Positions 17,217 through 26,214 of a stretch of 64,000 bases of DNA are shown here, piece after piece. The position numbers and the translations under genes are program-made. The stretch lies in assembly GCF_001641335.1 (NCBI RefSeq), contig NZ_LVEM01000001.1, positions 420,709-484,708 of the forward strand, written 5' to 3'. Below the pieces are notes generated by a model, which searched no databases, was not told the DNA's origin, and saw only the letters and a list, made by a program, of their open reading frames with translations. The DNA is from Bradyrhizobium stylosanthis. GTDB taxonomy: Bacteria > Pseudomonadota > Alphaproteobacteria > Rhizobiales > Xanthobacteraceae. Numbering within the stretch: position 1 is the stretch's first letter; every line of letters starts with the position of its first letter.

Positions 17217-18440
17217 TCAATCCACCGCCGCGTACACGAGATCCCGCACCAGCGTGCGCGTAAAATCGCGCTGTCCCGGCCCCTGGCTCATGAACACCGC
17301 GAACAGATCCTCCTTCGGGTCGATCCAGAAGAACGTGCCGGCAATCCCGCTCCAGAAATAATTGCCGACGCTGCCGGGGAAGGGCGCGATGCCGGCGTCG
17401 CGGCGCACCGCGAAGCCGAGGCCGAAGCCGTGGCCGGGCGACAGCAGCGTGCCGTTGGTTTTGACGTCGGGCCCGAGATGATCGGATGCCATCAGCTCCA
17501 GCGTCTTGCGGCCGATGATCCTGTTGCCGTCGAGCGTGCCGCCGTTGCGCAGCATCAGCGCGAAGCGGGCGTAGTCCATCGTGGTCGAAACCAGCCCGCC
17601 GCCGCCGGACTCCATCACGGGCTGCTCGAGCATGTTGAACAGCGCGACCTTGTCGCCGGTCCAGGGATCGGCCGCAAAGGGTTCGGCAAGCCTGTGGGCA
17701 TTGGCCTCGGAGGTGGAGAAGCCGGTCTCGGCCATCTGCAGCGGGGCGAGGATGCGTTCGGTCAGGAACGCGCCGAGCGACTTGCCGCTGACGACCTCGA
17801 TGATGCGGCCGAGGATGTCGGTGGAGCGGCTGTAGTTGAACTCGTCGCCGGGCTGGCAGACCAGCGGGAAGCTCGCCACCAGCGCCGCGTGCTCGGCATT
17901 GGTGATCTTGCGGCTGCGGACGCGGGACTCCTGGTAGAGCTTGTGCACGGGCCCGTCGCCCTGGTGCTCGTAGGTGAGGCCGGAGGTGTGGCGGAGCAGG
18001 TCCTGCACCGTCATCGGCCGCTTCGGCGGAACCAGCTCCAGCTTGCCGCCGCTGACCACGCCGACCTTCTGGTCGGCGAACTCCGGAATGAACTTGGCGA
18101 CGGGATCGGCCAGCAGGAGATGGCCGTCCTCCACCAGCGCCATGATGCCAACCGAGACGATCGGCTTGGTCATCGAGAAGATCCGGAAGATCGAATCGCG
18201 CGCCATCGGCGCCGGCCCGGCCGGGCTCTGCTTGCCGAGGGCCTCGAACCAGCCGACCTGGCCGCGGCGCGCCACCAGCACGGTGAGCCCGGGAACGGTT
18301 CCCTTGTCGATCTCTCGCCTGAACGCGTCCGACATGGCCTGGAGGCGGGCGCGCGACAGGCCCAGCGTCTCGGGGCGGGCCTCCGGCAAAGGCGGCGTCT
18401 GGGCTGCGGAGGCGGGATTGAGGGCGGCTTGGGCGTTCAT
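17217..18440 (-). CDS. Serine hydrolase, beta-lactamase/penicillin-binding (class C-like) family
   Basis: 407 residues from the ATG at 18440. The SxxK catalytic motif is at S89-K92 (SMTK) in IFRIFSMTKPI. The YxN-like position falls in FNYSRSTDILG. The family proteins include esterases, D-aminopeptidases and class C beta-lactamases, and most of this subgroup are esterases of unknown substrate. No signal peptide is evident, so it is probably cytosolic and unlikely to be a resistance enzyme. The longer in-frame start at 18626 is inside the tRNA-Trp gene and was rejected. Confidence 0.9.
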   Translation of the reverse strand: MNAQAALNPASAAQTPPLPEARPETLGLSRARLQAMSDAFRREIDKGTVPGLTVLVARRGQVGWFEALGKQSPAGPAPMARDSIFRIFSMTKPIVSVGIMALVEDGHLLLADPVAKFIPEFADQKVGVVSGGKLELVPPKRPMTVQDLLRHTSGLTYEHQGDGPVHKLYQESRVRSRKITNAEHAALVASFPLVCQPGDEFNYSRSTDILGRIIEVVSGKSLGAFLTERILAPLQMAETGFSTSEANAHRLAEPFAADPWTGDKVALFNMLEQPVMESGGGGLVSTTMDYARFALMLRNGGTLDGNRIIGRKTLELMASDHLGPDVKTNGTLLSPGHGFGLGFAVRRDAGIAPFPGSVGNYFWSGIAGTFFWIDPKEDLFAVFMSQGPGQRDFTRTLVRDLVYAAVD

Positions 18441-18589
18441 GAGGGCTCCCGGGTTGTTATTGTCGTTCGGACCGAACTGTCGCCCAGAAGTCGCGGTGTG
18501 AACAAGCGTCCTTGGCGCGCTTCTCCCTTGCAAAGCGGTCGCCCTATGTGCTTGAAAGCGGCCCTGATCCGCGGCAACGCCGGGTCCGT

Positions 18590-18665
18590 AGGAGTGTAGC
18601 TCAATTGGTAGAGCACCGGTCTCCAAAACCGGGGGTCGCAGGTTCGAGCCCTGCCACTCCTGCCA
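18590..18665 (+). tRNA. tRNA-Trp (anticodon CCA)
   Basis: 76 bases including an encoded CCA end. Acceptor arms AGGAGTG and CACTCCT pair fully. The D arm is GCTCAATTGGTAGAGC, the anticodon stem CCGGT/ACCGG holds the loop CTCCAAA with anticodon CCA, and the T arm is GCAGG-TTCGAGC-CCTGC. In many alphaproteobacteria tRNA-Trp lies directly before secE-nusG; here secE is 25 kb away. Confidence 0.97.
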
Positions 18666-18717
18666 GCAAAATCAATGGTTTAGATTGAAGGCTGGCAGGG
18701 CGGGACGTAAGTCCCGC
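18659..18717 (+). other. Two hairpins at the tRNA-Trp 3' end and trailer
   Basis: CCTGCCAGC (18659-18667), which includes the tRNA CCA end, is a perfect 9-base inverted match to GCTGGCAGG (18691-18699). A second hairpin follows immediately, GCGGGAC-GTAA-GTCCCGC (18700-18717). The second may serve as a terminator or processing barrier although no T-run follows. Confidence 0.5.
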
Positions 18718-18782
18718 ATGTCAAATCCCAAACCGGACGCCGCCCCGACCGGATAGTCCCGATCGAGGCCTTCGACTGCCGC

Positions 18783-19544
18783 TCAGAGCGCCGCGGTCCG
18801 GCCTGCCTGCGTGGAGATCTGGCTGATGTCGATGTTGCGGATCGGCTTGCGGAACACCAACGCGACGATGGTCTGGGCGAGCTGCAGATAGGTGCGCATG
18901 CGCAGTGCGCGCGACGATCCCTTCAGCTCCGCGTTCAGGCTCACGGGCACCTGGACGTGGGTGAGACCGAGCTGGAGCAGCGAGATCAGGGAGCCGATCT
19001 GGTAGCCGTAGCCGTCGACGTTCACCGCGATCTGGCGCAGCCATTTCACGGGGTAGATGATCATGCTGTGATAGTCGGACAACCAGAAGCCGAACAGGCA
19101 GTTCAGGATGAAGCGCAGCGCATGCGACTGGATCGAGCGGTTGACGGATCGGTCCGACTGGTTGTCGCGGTAGGTGATGACGAGGTCGGCTGCGCCCGCC
19201 GCCTTGAACATCCTGGCAATGCCTTCGTTCTGGAAGGCGTGATCGCCGGGGATCAGGGTGATGGCATCGAACTTGGCGCGCGACAGGGCATATTCAAAGC
19301 CGGCGCCGACGCCCCGGCGCTCCGCGTTGTGATGCACGATGATGCGCGGCTCGCTGGCCGCGAACTCGTCCATGATCGCGCCGGTGGCATCGGTGCTGCC
19401 GTCGTTGATCAGGAAGATCTCGAAATCGTCCAGCAGTTCGCGTGCGAGCGGCAGCACACCATCGATGGTATCGGCGATCTTGTCCTGCTCGTTCAGCGCA
19501 GGAATGACGATCGTAAGCCGTCTTGCCGCCCTCGAAGGTGTCAT
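18783..19544 (-). CDS. Glycosyltransferase family 2 protein
   Basis: 253 residues from the ATG at 19544. The GT-A start RLTIVIPALNEQDKIADTI and the NDGSTDATG motif are typical of GT2 polyprenyl-phosphate sugar transferases. The acidic motif region is ITLIPGDHAF. No C-terminal membrane anchor pair as in DPM1/ArnC-like enzymes is clear, so it may act at the inner face of the membrane. The only obvious nucleotide-sugar glycosyltransferase in the island, it sits at the tRNA-proximal end with its 3' end facing tRNA-Trp. Donor and acceptor are unknown. Confidence 0.9.
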   Translation of the reverse strand: MTPSRAARRLTIVIPALNEQDKIADTIDGVLPLARELLDDFEIFLINDGSTDATGAIMDEFAASEPRIIVHHNAERRGVGAGFEYALSRAKFDAITLIPGDHAFQNEGIARMFKAAGAADLVITYRDNQSDRSVNRSIQSHALRFILNCLFGFWLSDYHSMIIYPVKWLRQIAVNVDGYGYQIGSLISLLQLGLTHVQVPVSLNAELKGSSRALRMRTYLQLAQTIVALVFRKPIRNIDISQISTQAGRTAAL

Positions 19545-19677
19545 CGGATGCTGCCCCGTTTCCGGCCACTCTGTACTGGTGGAACCCCGATAGAACTTTA
19601 GGTCATCTGGGCCGGGCGAACAACGCCGGGCGTGCAGGTCTGGGTCCCGGAACTGGGGAAGTGTGTATTTCGCGCAA

Positions 19678-20184
19678 CTAATCGGCGAAATCGTAGAGAC
19701 CGGTGTCGCCGATACCAAAGACGTGGCGCAGCCGTCCGACCCGGCCGGCCATGCTCCGGCCTGCCGCTGTAGGGGAAAAATGCGAGTTTTCGGGCTTCAC
19801 CAGGCCCCCGTCGACGAGGACGTCAATTCGCCCCTGGAACAGACGTGGAACCTGCTGCTCGACGATCACGGAGAGCGGTGCGCTCTGTTCAGGCCGGTTG
19901 ACGAGACCGAGGAGGATGTCCAGCGAAACCGATTTGTACACCGCGCCAAAGGCGAAAACATACGCCATGACGAAAAATCCGAAAATCGATGCCGCGTCCC
20001 AGTAGTGGAACTGCGCGAGGAGGAGCGCGCCGAGGATCACGCCGAGAGCATGCGAGACGACCGCGGCGATCGCGATCAGCGTCACGGGCGCCAGCGGCCA
20101 GGCGCGAGCGCGCGCGATGAGCTGCAAGGCCGGTGCGAGCAGTGCGAAGATGACGACGCCGATGAGTCCGATGACGAAAGACAT
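19678..20184 (-). CDS. Small membrane protein with C-terminal winged-helix-like domain (paralogue 2)
   Basis: 168 residues starting at an ATG six bases after the upstream stop, so co-transcribed with the preceding gene. Three hydrophobic segments occupy about residues 3-24, 32-58 and 66-90. The soluble C-terminal part contains RIDVLVDGGLVKPENSHFSPTAAGR, whose pattern (helix, G-L-V/M-hairpin, L-x-PTA-x-G) resembles a winged-helix tail and matches the upstream partner. I do not recognise a named family. It is probably a membrane-anchored accessory or sensor protein for the adjacent glycosyltransferase gene. Confidence 0.75.
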   Translation of the reverse strand: MSFVIGLIGVVIFALLAPALQLIARARAWPLAPVTLIAIAAVVSHALGVILGALLLAQFHYWDAASIFGFFVMAYVFAFGAVYKSVSLDILLGLVNRPEQSAPLSVIVEQQVPRLFQGRIDVLVDGGLVKPENSHFSPTAAGRSMAGRVGRLRHVFGIGDTGLYDFAD

Positions 20185-20189
20185 GGCGC

Positions 20190-20690
20190 CTACCCAAGAC
20201 CCGTCGACAGACGAACAAGCTTGACGAGACGCGCAACCGCCAGCCCCTTCGCCGTCGGGGCGAGCCGTCCGTCGGTCGTCATCACCATGCCCGAGCCGAT
20301 CAGGAGCTTCAGGCGGTTGTGCGTGAAGGTGCCGAGGTCTCCGCCTTGCATGTAGGCTGCGGCCCATTGCTCCGAGGTGAGGGGACGTCCGGCCTGGACC
20401 AGCGACGTGAGTAGCGTCAGCGTGAAGCCCCAGGCCAGCAGGCTGAACAGGACGTAGAAAAACATGATGGCCGTCGCCAGCAGGAAGGCTCCGCCGACCA
20501 CGTCGTCAAGATGCCGCTGACCCGGGAGTGCGATGCAGGCGACCACGAACAGGATGATCACGCTCAGGCAGCCCAGCCGGAAACGACGGCCGGATCCGCG
20601 AATGATCCGCGCGTAGCAAATCAACAGCAGCGGAAGCGCGGCACTGAGACAGATCGCAGCGATCTGCGCGGGGCCTGGTAGCATGTTCAT
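20190..20690 (-). CDS. Small membrane protein with C-terminal winged-helix-like domain (paralogue 1)
   Basis: 166 residues from an ATG at 20690. It has hydrophobic segments at about 8-28, 35-53 and 60-92, then a soluble tail with NRLKLLIGSGMVMTTDGR followed by LAPTAKG. The membrane layout and tail align with the next gene, indicating an old duplication. There is a 5-base gap to that gene. The start is 133 bases from the divergent large membrane protein gene. Function unknown; the tail could bind DNA or a protein partner at the membrane. Confidence 0.72.
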   Translation of the reverse strand: MNMLPGPAQIAAICLSAALPLLLICYARIIRGSGRRFRLGCLSVIILFVVACIALPGQRHLDDVVGGAFLLATAIMFFYVLFSLLAWGFTLTLLTSLVQAGRPLTSEQWAAAYMQGGDLGTFTHNRLKLLIGSGMVMTTDGRLAPTAKGLAVARLVKLVRLSTGLG

Positions 20691-20823
20691 TTCGGCAAAT
20701 CGTCCCGGTTGCCTCTGCGGCCCGGCGAGGGTGGAAACCCTATAGGAGGTCGCATTTTTACGGTCAAGGGAGGCCGGCATCGCTCTCTTGCGGCGCCCCG
20801 GCGGGCGTGCCAAATCTGCGCCG

Positions 20824-22536
20824 ATGACCTCCCCATCCCGTCCGGGCAAATCCTCACTGCTGCGCCCGATAGCCATCCTCCTCCTGGCTCTGCTGGCAGC
20901 GCACGCACCGATGCTGCTGAACGACGGGCTGTTCATGGACGACTGGTGGGTGCTCAAGCCGCGTCCGGATTTCGTCATCGACATCGATTTCCTCCTCACC
21001 GGTGCCGGCCACCCGATCTTCTACAGTTACGACAGGTTCGCGAACTGGACCGGCGCGCCTGTTGCCGTGATGGTGTCGATGGCGCTTGCCGGGATTTTTC
21101 TCGGCGCGACCTGCTTGGTGCTGACGGCAACGCGGCTCGACCTGCTCGACCGCGCCGAAGCGGTCTGCTTCGCGCTGATCGTCTGGACCTATCCCGGCTA
21201 TCAGCTCTGGGCGGGCAAGGCGAATGCGGTCTACGTGTTCAGCTTCGGTCTCCTGTTCGTCGGAACGTGGCTGCTGACGCTCGCCTTCGGCGCGCAGGGG
21301 CTGCAGCGTGTGCTGCTTCGCGTCGCCACTGCGCTCGTGTTCATCCTGAGCTTCGCGCTCAACTCGACGATCGTGCTTTATGCCTTCGCGATGCTTGGTC
21401 TGTTCGTTGCGACATGGCGGAGCGGCGAGGCGGCACACGGCTTCGTTCGTCGCACCTGGCGCGCGGGCTGGCGATGCGCCCTCGGCTATCCGGAGCTGGT
21501 CGTGCTCCCTCTGGTCTATTGGGGCGCGCTCAATATCTGGTTCAAGCGGATCGGCGTGTACGCGCAGCACTATGGCGCCCATTTCCCGACGCCCGGCGAG
21601 CTGGTGAACGGCTGGAAGGCGTTTTTCGTCACGAGCTATTGGGATCTCGTGACCAGTGCGCTCAAGCTGGCGATCGAGGCACCCGCGTTGTTCGTCGTCG
21701 CCGCGCTCCTCGTCGGTGCAGCCCTGTTCCTGCTGCGCTCCGAGCCGGAGCCGACCGCTGCCAAGGACGCGACCTCTGCGAAGTATGCGGTTGCCGCGCC
21801 GTTCCTGCTCGCCGTCGTCTTGTTCCTGGCCCTGTCGTTTCCCTATCTGGTCGCCGGGTTGCGGCCCTCCAGCCTGCACTTTTACGAGAGCCGTCATCTG
21901 CTGATGTTCGGGCTGCCGTCGGCGCTGATCATCCTTGGTCTCAAGCGATGGGGCCAACACTTGATCGGCTCGAAGACAGCCCTCGTGGTCGTGCTCGGAC
22001 TTGGATCGGTGCTGTCGATCGGCCTGCTATGGAACACCTACATCTTCATGCAGGCGAGGACTCTCAAGCTGGAAGCGCTCGCTAGCAATCTGGCGGCCCG
22101 GCCACAGCCGGCAGCAACGGTCTTTGCGCTCGACGACGGTTTTGTCGACTATCCGTCGCGGCACGTGCCGTTCGGCCTCGCCGAGGTCACCGGCATGCTT
22201 CGCCTGGCTTGGGGAAATCAGCCTTTCTTCGGATTTGCGCTGCGTGCCGAGCGGCCGACCATCCTCCAGGAAATGGAAGTGGCGCGGACGTCGCCGGGAA
22301 GCGCGTTCACTCATATCGATCCGTCGGGGCCGCAGGCGACGATCTCGTTCCAGCCGGGGCCGGGCGCTGTGCCGAACCTGGCTCTGGTGCGCAAATATTA
22401 CGGATGCCGGCTGCTGTCGCGCTGCGACGTATCACAGCTCCTGCAGCAACTTGCGGACGTCACCATCAAGCCGGGCCCGATCGCGGGAATATTGCCGGTC
22501 GATCGCTCGAAAACGGATGCGGCGCCTAGCCGCTGA
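20824..22536 (+). CDS. Polytopic membrane protein, possible GT-C type glycosyltransferase
   Basis: About 570 residues with around ten hydrophobic segments, then a soluble C-terminal part. An early loop has FMDDWWVLKPRPDF, an acidic pair placed after the first membrane segment as in GT-C enzymes that use polyprenyl-linked sugars. Identification to family level is not secure; a flippase or polymerase role is possible. I prefer the ATG at 20824; a TTG at 20788 is alternative. Its 3' end overlaps the convergent Gfo/Idh/MocA gene by 11 bases. Confidence 0.75.
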   Translation: MTSPSRPGKSSLLRPIAILLLALLAAHAPMLLNDGLFMDDWWVLKPRPDFVIDIDFLLTGAGHPIFYSYDRFANWTGAPVAVMVSMALAGIFLGATCLVLTATRLDLLDRAEAVCFALIVWTYPGYQLWAGKANAVYVFSFGLLFVGTWLLTLAFGAQGLQRVLLRVATALVFILSFALNSTIVLYAFAMLGLFVATWRSGEAAHGFVRRTWRAGWRCALGYPELVVLPLVYWGALNIWFKRIGVYAQHYGAHFPTPGELVNGWKAFFVTSYWDLVTSALKLAIEAPALFVVAALLVGAALFLLRSEPEPTAAKDATSAKYAVAAPFLLAVVLFLALSFPYLVAGLRPSSLHFYESRHLLMFGLPSALIILGLKRWGQHLIGSKTALVVVLGLGSVLSIGLLWNTYIFMQARTLKLEALASNLAARPQPAATVFALDDGFVDYPSRHVPFGLAEVTGMLRLAWGNQPFFGFALRAERPTILQEMEVARTSPGSAFTHIDPSGPQATISFQPGPGAVPNLALVRKYYGCRLLSRCDVSQLLQQLADVTIKPGPIAGILPVDRSKTDAAPSR

Positions 22537-23560
22537 CCTTCGGCTTCCAGATCGCTTCGGCAAGCGCGATGTCGGTCACCGAATCTTCGCCTGACGCAAC
22601 CGGTGTCCCTCGTCCGACGATGTCGGCGACGAATGCATTGGCCTGACGCCGAAACGCCCAGCTGCCTTCGCCCGCCAAGCGCGCGATTTGTCCGCCCTGG
22701 TCGATGATGACCTCCGCCTCCTGCTCGGCAAAAGGCGGGGGCAGCTCGATGGTCACTGCGCCGCGTTCGAACTCAATCCTCAGCCCCTCGCGCCAGGTGC
22801 CTTCGGAGCCGTTCACGAGCTGCAGCGCGCAGGCAATTCCCGCGAAGTCGAGCGTCACGGTCGCAGCGCCGGAGGTCTCGACGCTGCTGGCGGCGACCGT
22901 CGGTGATGATCCGAGCGCGTAGCGCGAAAGATTGATGATATGGCTGAACACGTTCAGAAAATTGTCGTAGCCGGGCCGCAACGCGCCCGGCATCCAGTCG
23001 GGACCATCCTGCCAGAGCTCGAGCCCGTCCGGCCGCGTTTCGCCGGTCATGACGAAATTGTCGTGCGATCGCCCGGTGTCGCCGCCGAAGCACCAGCCTC
23101 TGGCTCCGACGACGCGTCCGAGGGAGCCGTCGCTGCGCAAGCGCTTCAGTTCGGCCAGCGCGCGCGCCACGCCGGCGTCGTGTCGCTTCATGTAGCCGAT
23201 GCTGTAGACGAGGCTCCGCCGCCGCGCGGCGTCGGCCAGCGATGCGGCCTGAAGCGTCGTATAAGCCATCGGCTTCTCCGACAGCACGTGGCGGCCGCTG
23301 TTCAGCGCGTCGAGCACGATCGGGCCGGTGGCACGGCGCTTGGTCACGACGACGACCGCGGAGACCTCGCCGTCAGCGAGCAGCTCCCGATGCGTGGCGT
23401 AGATCCGTGGGACGCCGAATTTCTGTGCAGCCGCGGCGGCGAGGTCCGGCCGCAGGTCCGCGATCGCAACGACGCGGCAGGCGGGATTGGCGGCGAAATT
23501 GGCGAGGTGGCACATCTGGCCGACCATGCCCGTCCCGATGATGCCAATCCCTGGCTTCAC
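22526..23560 (-). CDS. Gfo/Idh/MocA family oxidoreductase
   Basis: 344 residues, GTG start at 23560 three bases after the previous stop. The N-terminal Rossmann motif GIIGTGMVGQM (about 5-15) and the EKPMAYT segment (conserved Lys near 95) define the family. The reaction is NAD(P)-dependent oxidation or reduction of a sugar or cyclitol, or of a nucleotide-sugar. The pattern GYMKRHDAGVARAL in the C-terminal domain supports an intact substrate site. It ends the minus-strand glycan series and likely makes or modifies the sugar precursor in the cytosol. Confidence 0.9.
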   Translation of the reverse strand: MKPGIGIIGTGMVGQMCHLANFAANPACRVVAIADLRPDLAAAAAQKFGVPRIYATHRELLADGEVSAVVVVTKRRATGPIVLDALNSGRHVLSEKPMAYTTLQAASLADAARRRSLVYSIGYMKRHDAGVARALAELKRLRSDGSLGRVVGARGWCFGGDTGRSHDNFVMTGETRPDGLELWQDGPDWMPGALRPGYDNFLNVFSHIINLSRYALGSSPTVAASSVETSGAATVTLDFAGIACALQLVNGSEGTWREGLRIEFERGAVTIELPPPFAEQEAEVIIDQGGQIARLAGEGSWAFRRQANAFVADIVGRGTPVASGEDSVTDIALAEAIWKPKVSG

Positions 23561-23563
23561 TGG

Positions 23564-24769
23564 TTACGCTCCCTCGGAGCGCTTCCGGACAACGAGGAAA
23601 TGCGCCGGCTGGCCCCAGGTGTTGATGAACGCAGGATCCGACTGGGTGAGGGCAGCGATCGCCGAGGCGTCGCGTCGTCCAATCGCGCCGAAGATGCGAT
23701 GGAAGCTGTCGAGCGTTGCTACGATGGCTTCGATGTCGGCAGCATCATCGGCGAGGATGTCGGTCGTTCGGACCGCCTCGCGCAACGAGGCGAGGCTCGC
23801 GACCACGCGGGGCAGGCTGGCGCCGAAGGGGTCGTCGATCATAGCGTCGACGTCGAGAACCAGCGCCTCGATCGATGCCGAGATCGCCTCGACCGCGTCG
23901 ATCCCGCCGGCCAGATAGAGCTTGCGCCCGCCGAGGAAGCTCAGGCGGCTGCGGCCGAGATGGCGCGTCGTGCGCCGCAACTTATCATCGGCCGACAGGA
24001 CTTTCTTGTGCCAGTAGACCTCGAGGCCGTCGCGATAGGAGGGCCACGCCGAATGGATGGCGAATCCCAGGCCGTGCGCCGCGCTGCACAGGGCGGTCGC
24101 GTCGAGGAAGTAGCGGTGGCGCACGAACGGATTTTCCAGCACGTCCATCAGCCAGGATTCGAAGCTGCGGGTATGCGGAATGCTGTTCCACTTCGGCTCA
24201 AACAGCAGCTTCGCCGTTTCGAGCGCCGGGCGCCCCGTCAACGCCTTGCCGGCAGCATGGATGGCCTTGAGCGCGAGCTCGAAGAAGCCGCCATAGCGTT
24301 CGTAATAGGACACGACGGCGTAGCCGTCCGGGTTGAGCAGCCGATGGAAGATGCCGAGCCAGTTTTCGGTCGGCTGCACCGTGTAGATAAAGCCCTCGGC
24401 ATCGATGATGTCGAAGCGGCGCTCGCTGCGAAATCCCTCGACGTCGGCCAGTACGAGTTCCCGCAGGCGCCCGGTCAGGCCGAAATGCGCGAAGTAGGCC
24501 TCGATTTTCGGATGCGCGTGCCGGTTCGGCTCGGCCAACGTCATGTTTGCGCCCCAGCCGGCAAACACCAGCGCGTTCTCGCCGGAATCGGGGCCGAACT
24601 CGAGAACCTCCGCGTCGCGGAACAGCCGCGGCGGCAGCACGAGCTTGTCCGAAAACAGCTCGCGCCGCTGGCTGGCGTATGCATCGAGTTCGGCGGCCGA
24701 TTTGAAGTTCCCGAACGTCGGCAGGACGTCCTGACGTTCGTAGTAGTTGAAGAGCTTGTCCTCAGCCAT
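23564..24769 (-). CDS. Class I SAM-dependent methyltransferase
   Basis: 401 residues from the ATG at 24769, overlapping the preceding gene by 8 bases. The motif I-like segment EVLEFGPDSGENALVFA (about residue 56) followed by an acidic LAEPN segment fits SAM binding. The C-terminal 150 residues are a separate helical region with no family I recognise. Placement between a C-methyltransferase and a Gfo/Idh/MocA gene points to sugar or glycan methylation, but the acceptor is unknown. Confidence 0.8.
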   Translation of the reverse strand: MAEDKLFNYYERQDVLPTFGNFKSAAELDAYASQRRELFSDKLVLPPRLFRDAEVLEFGPDSGENALVFAGWGANMTLAEPNRHAHPKIEAYFAHFGLTGRLRELVLADVEGFRSERRFDIIDAEGFIYTVQPTENWLGIFHRLLNPDGYAVVSYYERYGGFFELALKAIHAAGKALTGRPALETAKLLFEPKWNSIPHTRSFESWLMDVLENPFVRHRYFLDATALCSAAHGLGFAIHSAWPSYRDGLEVYWHKKVLSADDKLRRTTRHLGRSRLSFLGGRKLYLAGGIDAVEAISASIEALVLDVDAMIDDPFGASLPRVVASLASLREAVRTTDILADDAADIEAIVATLDSFHRIFGAIGRRDASAIAALTQSDPAFINTWGQPAHFLVVRKRSEGA

Positions 24770-25979
24770 GCCGCGTCCCAAGCGCCGCCTCGAGCTTGTC
24801 GAGCTCGCTCCAGATGTCGGAGGGCGCGAAGATGGAAACGATATGCAGCGGCCGCTTCACGTTCTCGCGCAGCCGGCTGCTCACCTTGGCCTCGTTCTCC
24901 TGGTTCACGGCGAGCAGGCAGACGAGCGGATCCGACTTGGCGGCGAAGTCGTCGGGCGAGCGGATCGGGATGCCGGTGCCGGGCAGGAACAGTCCCTGAC
25001 GCTCTTTCTGGTCGTCGACCGAGACGTCGACGAGGTCCGCCAGTTCGTGCGCATTGGTGAAGGTGCAGGCGCGGCAGCCCGCGCCGTAGATGGCGATCTC
25101 GGTGCCATTGGCGCGAGCCTTGGCGAGGATCGGCCGCAGGCGGGCGCCGTACTCCCTGGCGCGCTGACCGAATTTCTCACCGACGCCGGCCGGCGCGGGC
25201 GGCGCCGTCACCGGGCCCGCGGCACGGCGGGCGGCGATCGCGAGACTGCCGCCGCTGAAATTGTATTTCTTCACGGACACCGTTTCGAAGCCATGGCGCG
25301 CGAGCAGCGCGACCAGCGTCGGCTCGGTGAAGTAGCTGACGTGCTCCTCCCAGAGCACCGAGAGATCGCCTGCCGTCGAGCCGGGTGCGAAATCGGGCAC
25401 GTCGATGAACAGCAGCCCGTCGTCCTTCAGCGCGATCTTCACGCAGGCGAAGAAGTTCTCGAAATCGACGATGTGCTCGAGCACCTGGCGCGAGACGACG
25501 AGGTCGAACTTGCCGGACTGAGCGACCGCGTCGTGGGCCATCTCCGGGCTGAGCATGTCGGCATAGACCTTGATGCCGCGCTCGCGGGCGATCTTGCCCG
25601 ACACCGGATTCGGCTCGACGCCGACCATGACCTTGGTGCCGCGCTCGCGAAGCTTGTCCATGAACAGGCCGTCGTTGCAGCCGATCTCGAACACGGATTG
25701 ATGCTTCGAGAATTTCGCGATGGTGTCGAGCTCGTCGACCTGGTGCGGCTCGGGCTTCCAGCTGCTGAAATTGTAGTTGAACTGCCGGTACAGAATATCG
25801 GGATCGATCGGCTTGACGATCTGCGGCAGGCCGCACTCGCCGCACGCGAGCACCTCGAACGGATACCGTTCGTCCTGCTCGTTCCGGCTGTGTCGAAGCC
25901 GATGCGCAATCGGCATCATTCCGAGGTCGATGACCGGTCGCAGGTCGGTCGAATGGCAGAGGCGGCAATGATCGGTCAC
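24762..25979 (-). CDS. Zinc-binding C-methyltransferase-like protein (PF08421/PF13489/PF08484)
   Basis: 405 residues from a GTG at 25979; upstream frame extensions contain no better start. An N-terminal zinc site has CRLC at residues 5-8 and CGEC near residue 43. The SAM domain follows, with VFEIGCNDG near residue 95, then a C-terminal domain (IYGAGCRACTFTN) of the type found in NDP-hexose C-methyltransferases such as TylC3-like enzymes. These methylate a keto sugar at carbon. A second protein of the same architecture is encoded at 42188-43456, so the pathway may add two branches or serve two sugars. Confidence 0.88.
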   Translation of the reverse strand: MTDHCRLCHSTDLRPVIDLGMMPIAHRLRHSRNEQDERYPFEVLACGECGLPQIVKPIDPDILYRQFNYNFSSWKPEPHQVDELDTIAKFSKHQSVFEIGCNDGLFMDKLRERGTKVMVGVEPNPVSGKIARERGIKVYADMLSPEMAHDAVAQSGKFDLVVSRQVLEHIVDFENFFACVKIALKDDGLLFIDVPDFAPGSTAGDLSVLWEEHVSYFTEPTLVALLARHGFETVSVKKYNFSGGSLAIAARRAAGPVTAPPAPAGVGEKFGQRAREYGARLRPILAKARANGTEIAIYGAGCRACTFTNAHELADLVDVSVDDQKERQGLFLPGTGIPIRSPDDFAAKSDPLVCLLAVNQENEAKVSSRLRENVKRPLHIVSIFAPSDIWSELDKLEAALGTRHG

Positions 25980-26214
25980 GGCTATTCTCGCATTTGGACA
26001 GGTCTGACGAGACGATTCTTGATGAAACCGGCCCGGCAGGCAATGAGACGGTCCCGGATACATCCAATCCGGGGCGCACGGAGCAGTCCTTCGGCCGACG
26101 CGTTCCCTGTCGAAGCAGGTAGCAGTCGTCGGTAGGTCTTGCAAGACGTGTCGCCGTCCATCGACGGGAGGTAGATACGGCTCCTTACTTGCGGTTTTGT
26201 CGGCGCGACGTTGG

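Noticed and set aside
18441..18626. Longer start for the serine hydrolase
   Set aside because: The added 62 codons begin inside the tRNA-Trp gene on the opposite strand; the ATG at 18440 fits the family.
22940..25060. 706-codon plus frame opposite the oxidoreductase and methyltransferase genes
   Set aside because: It crosses three real minus-strand genes and has no recognisable domain or start signal.
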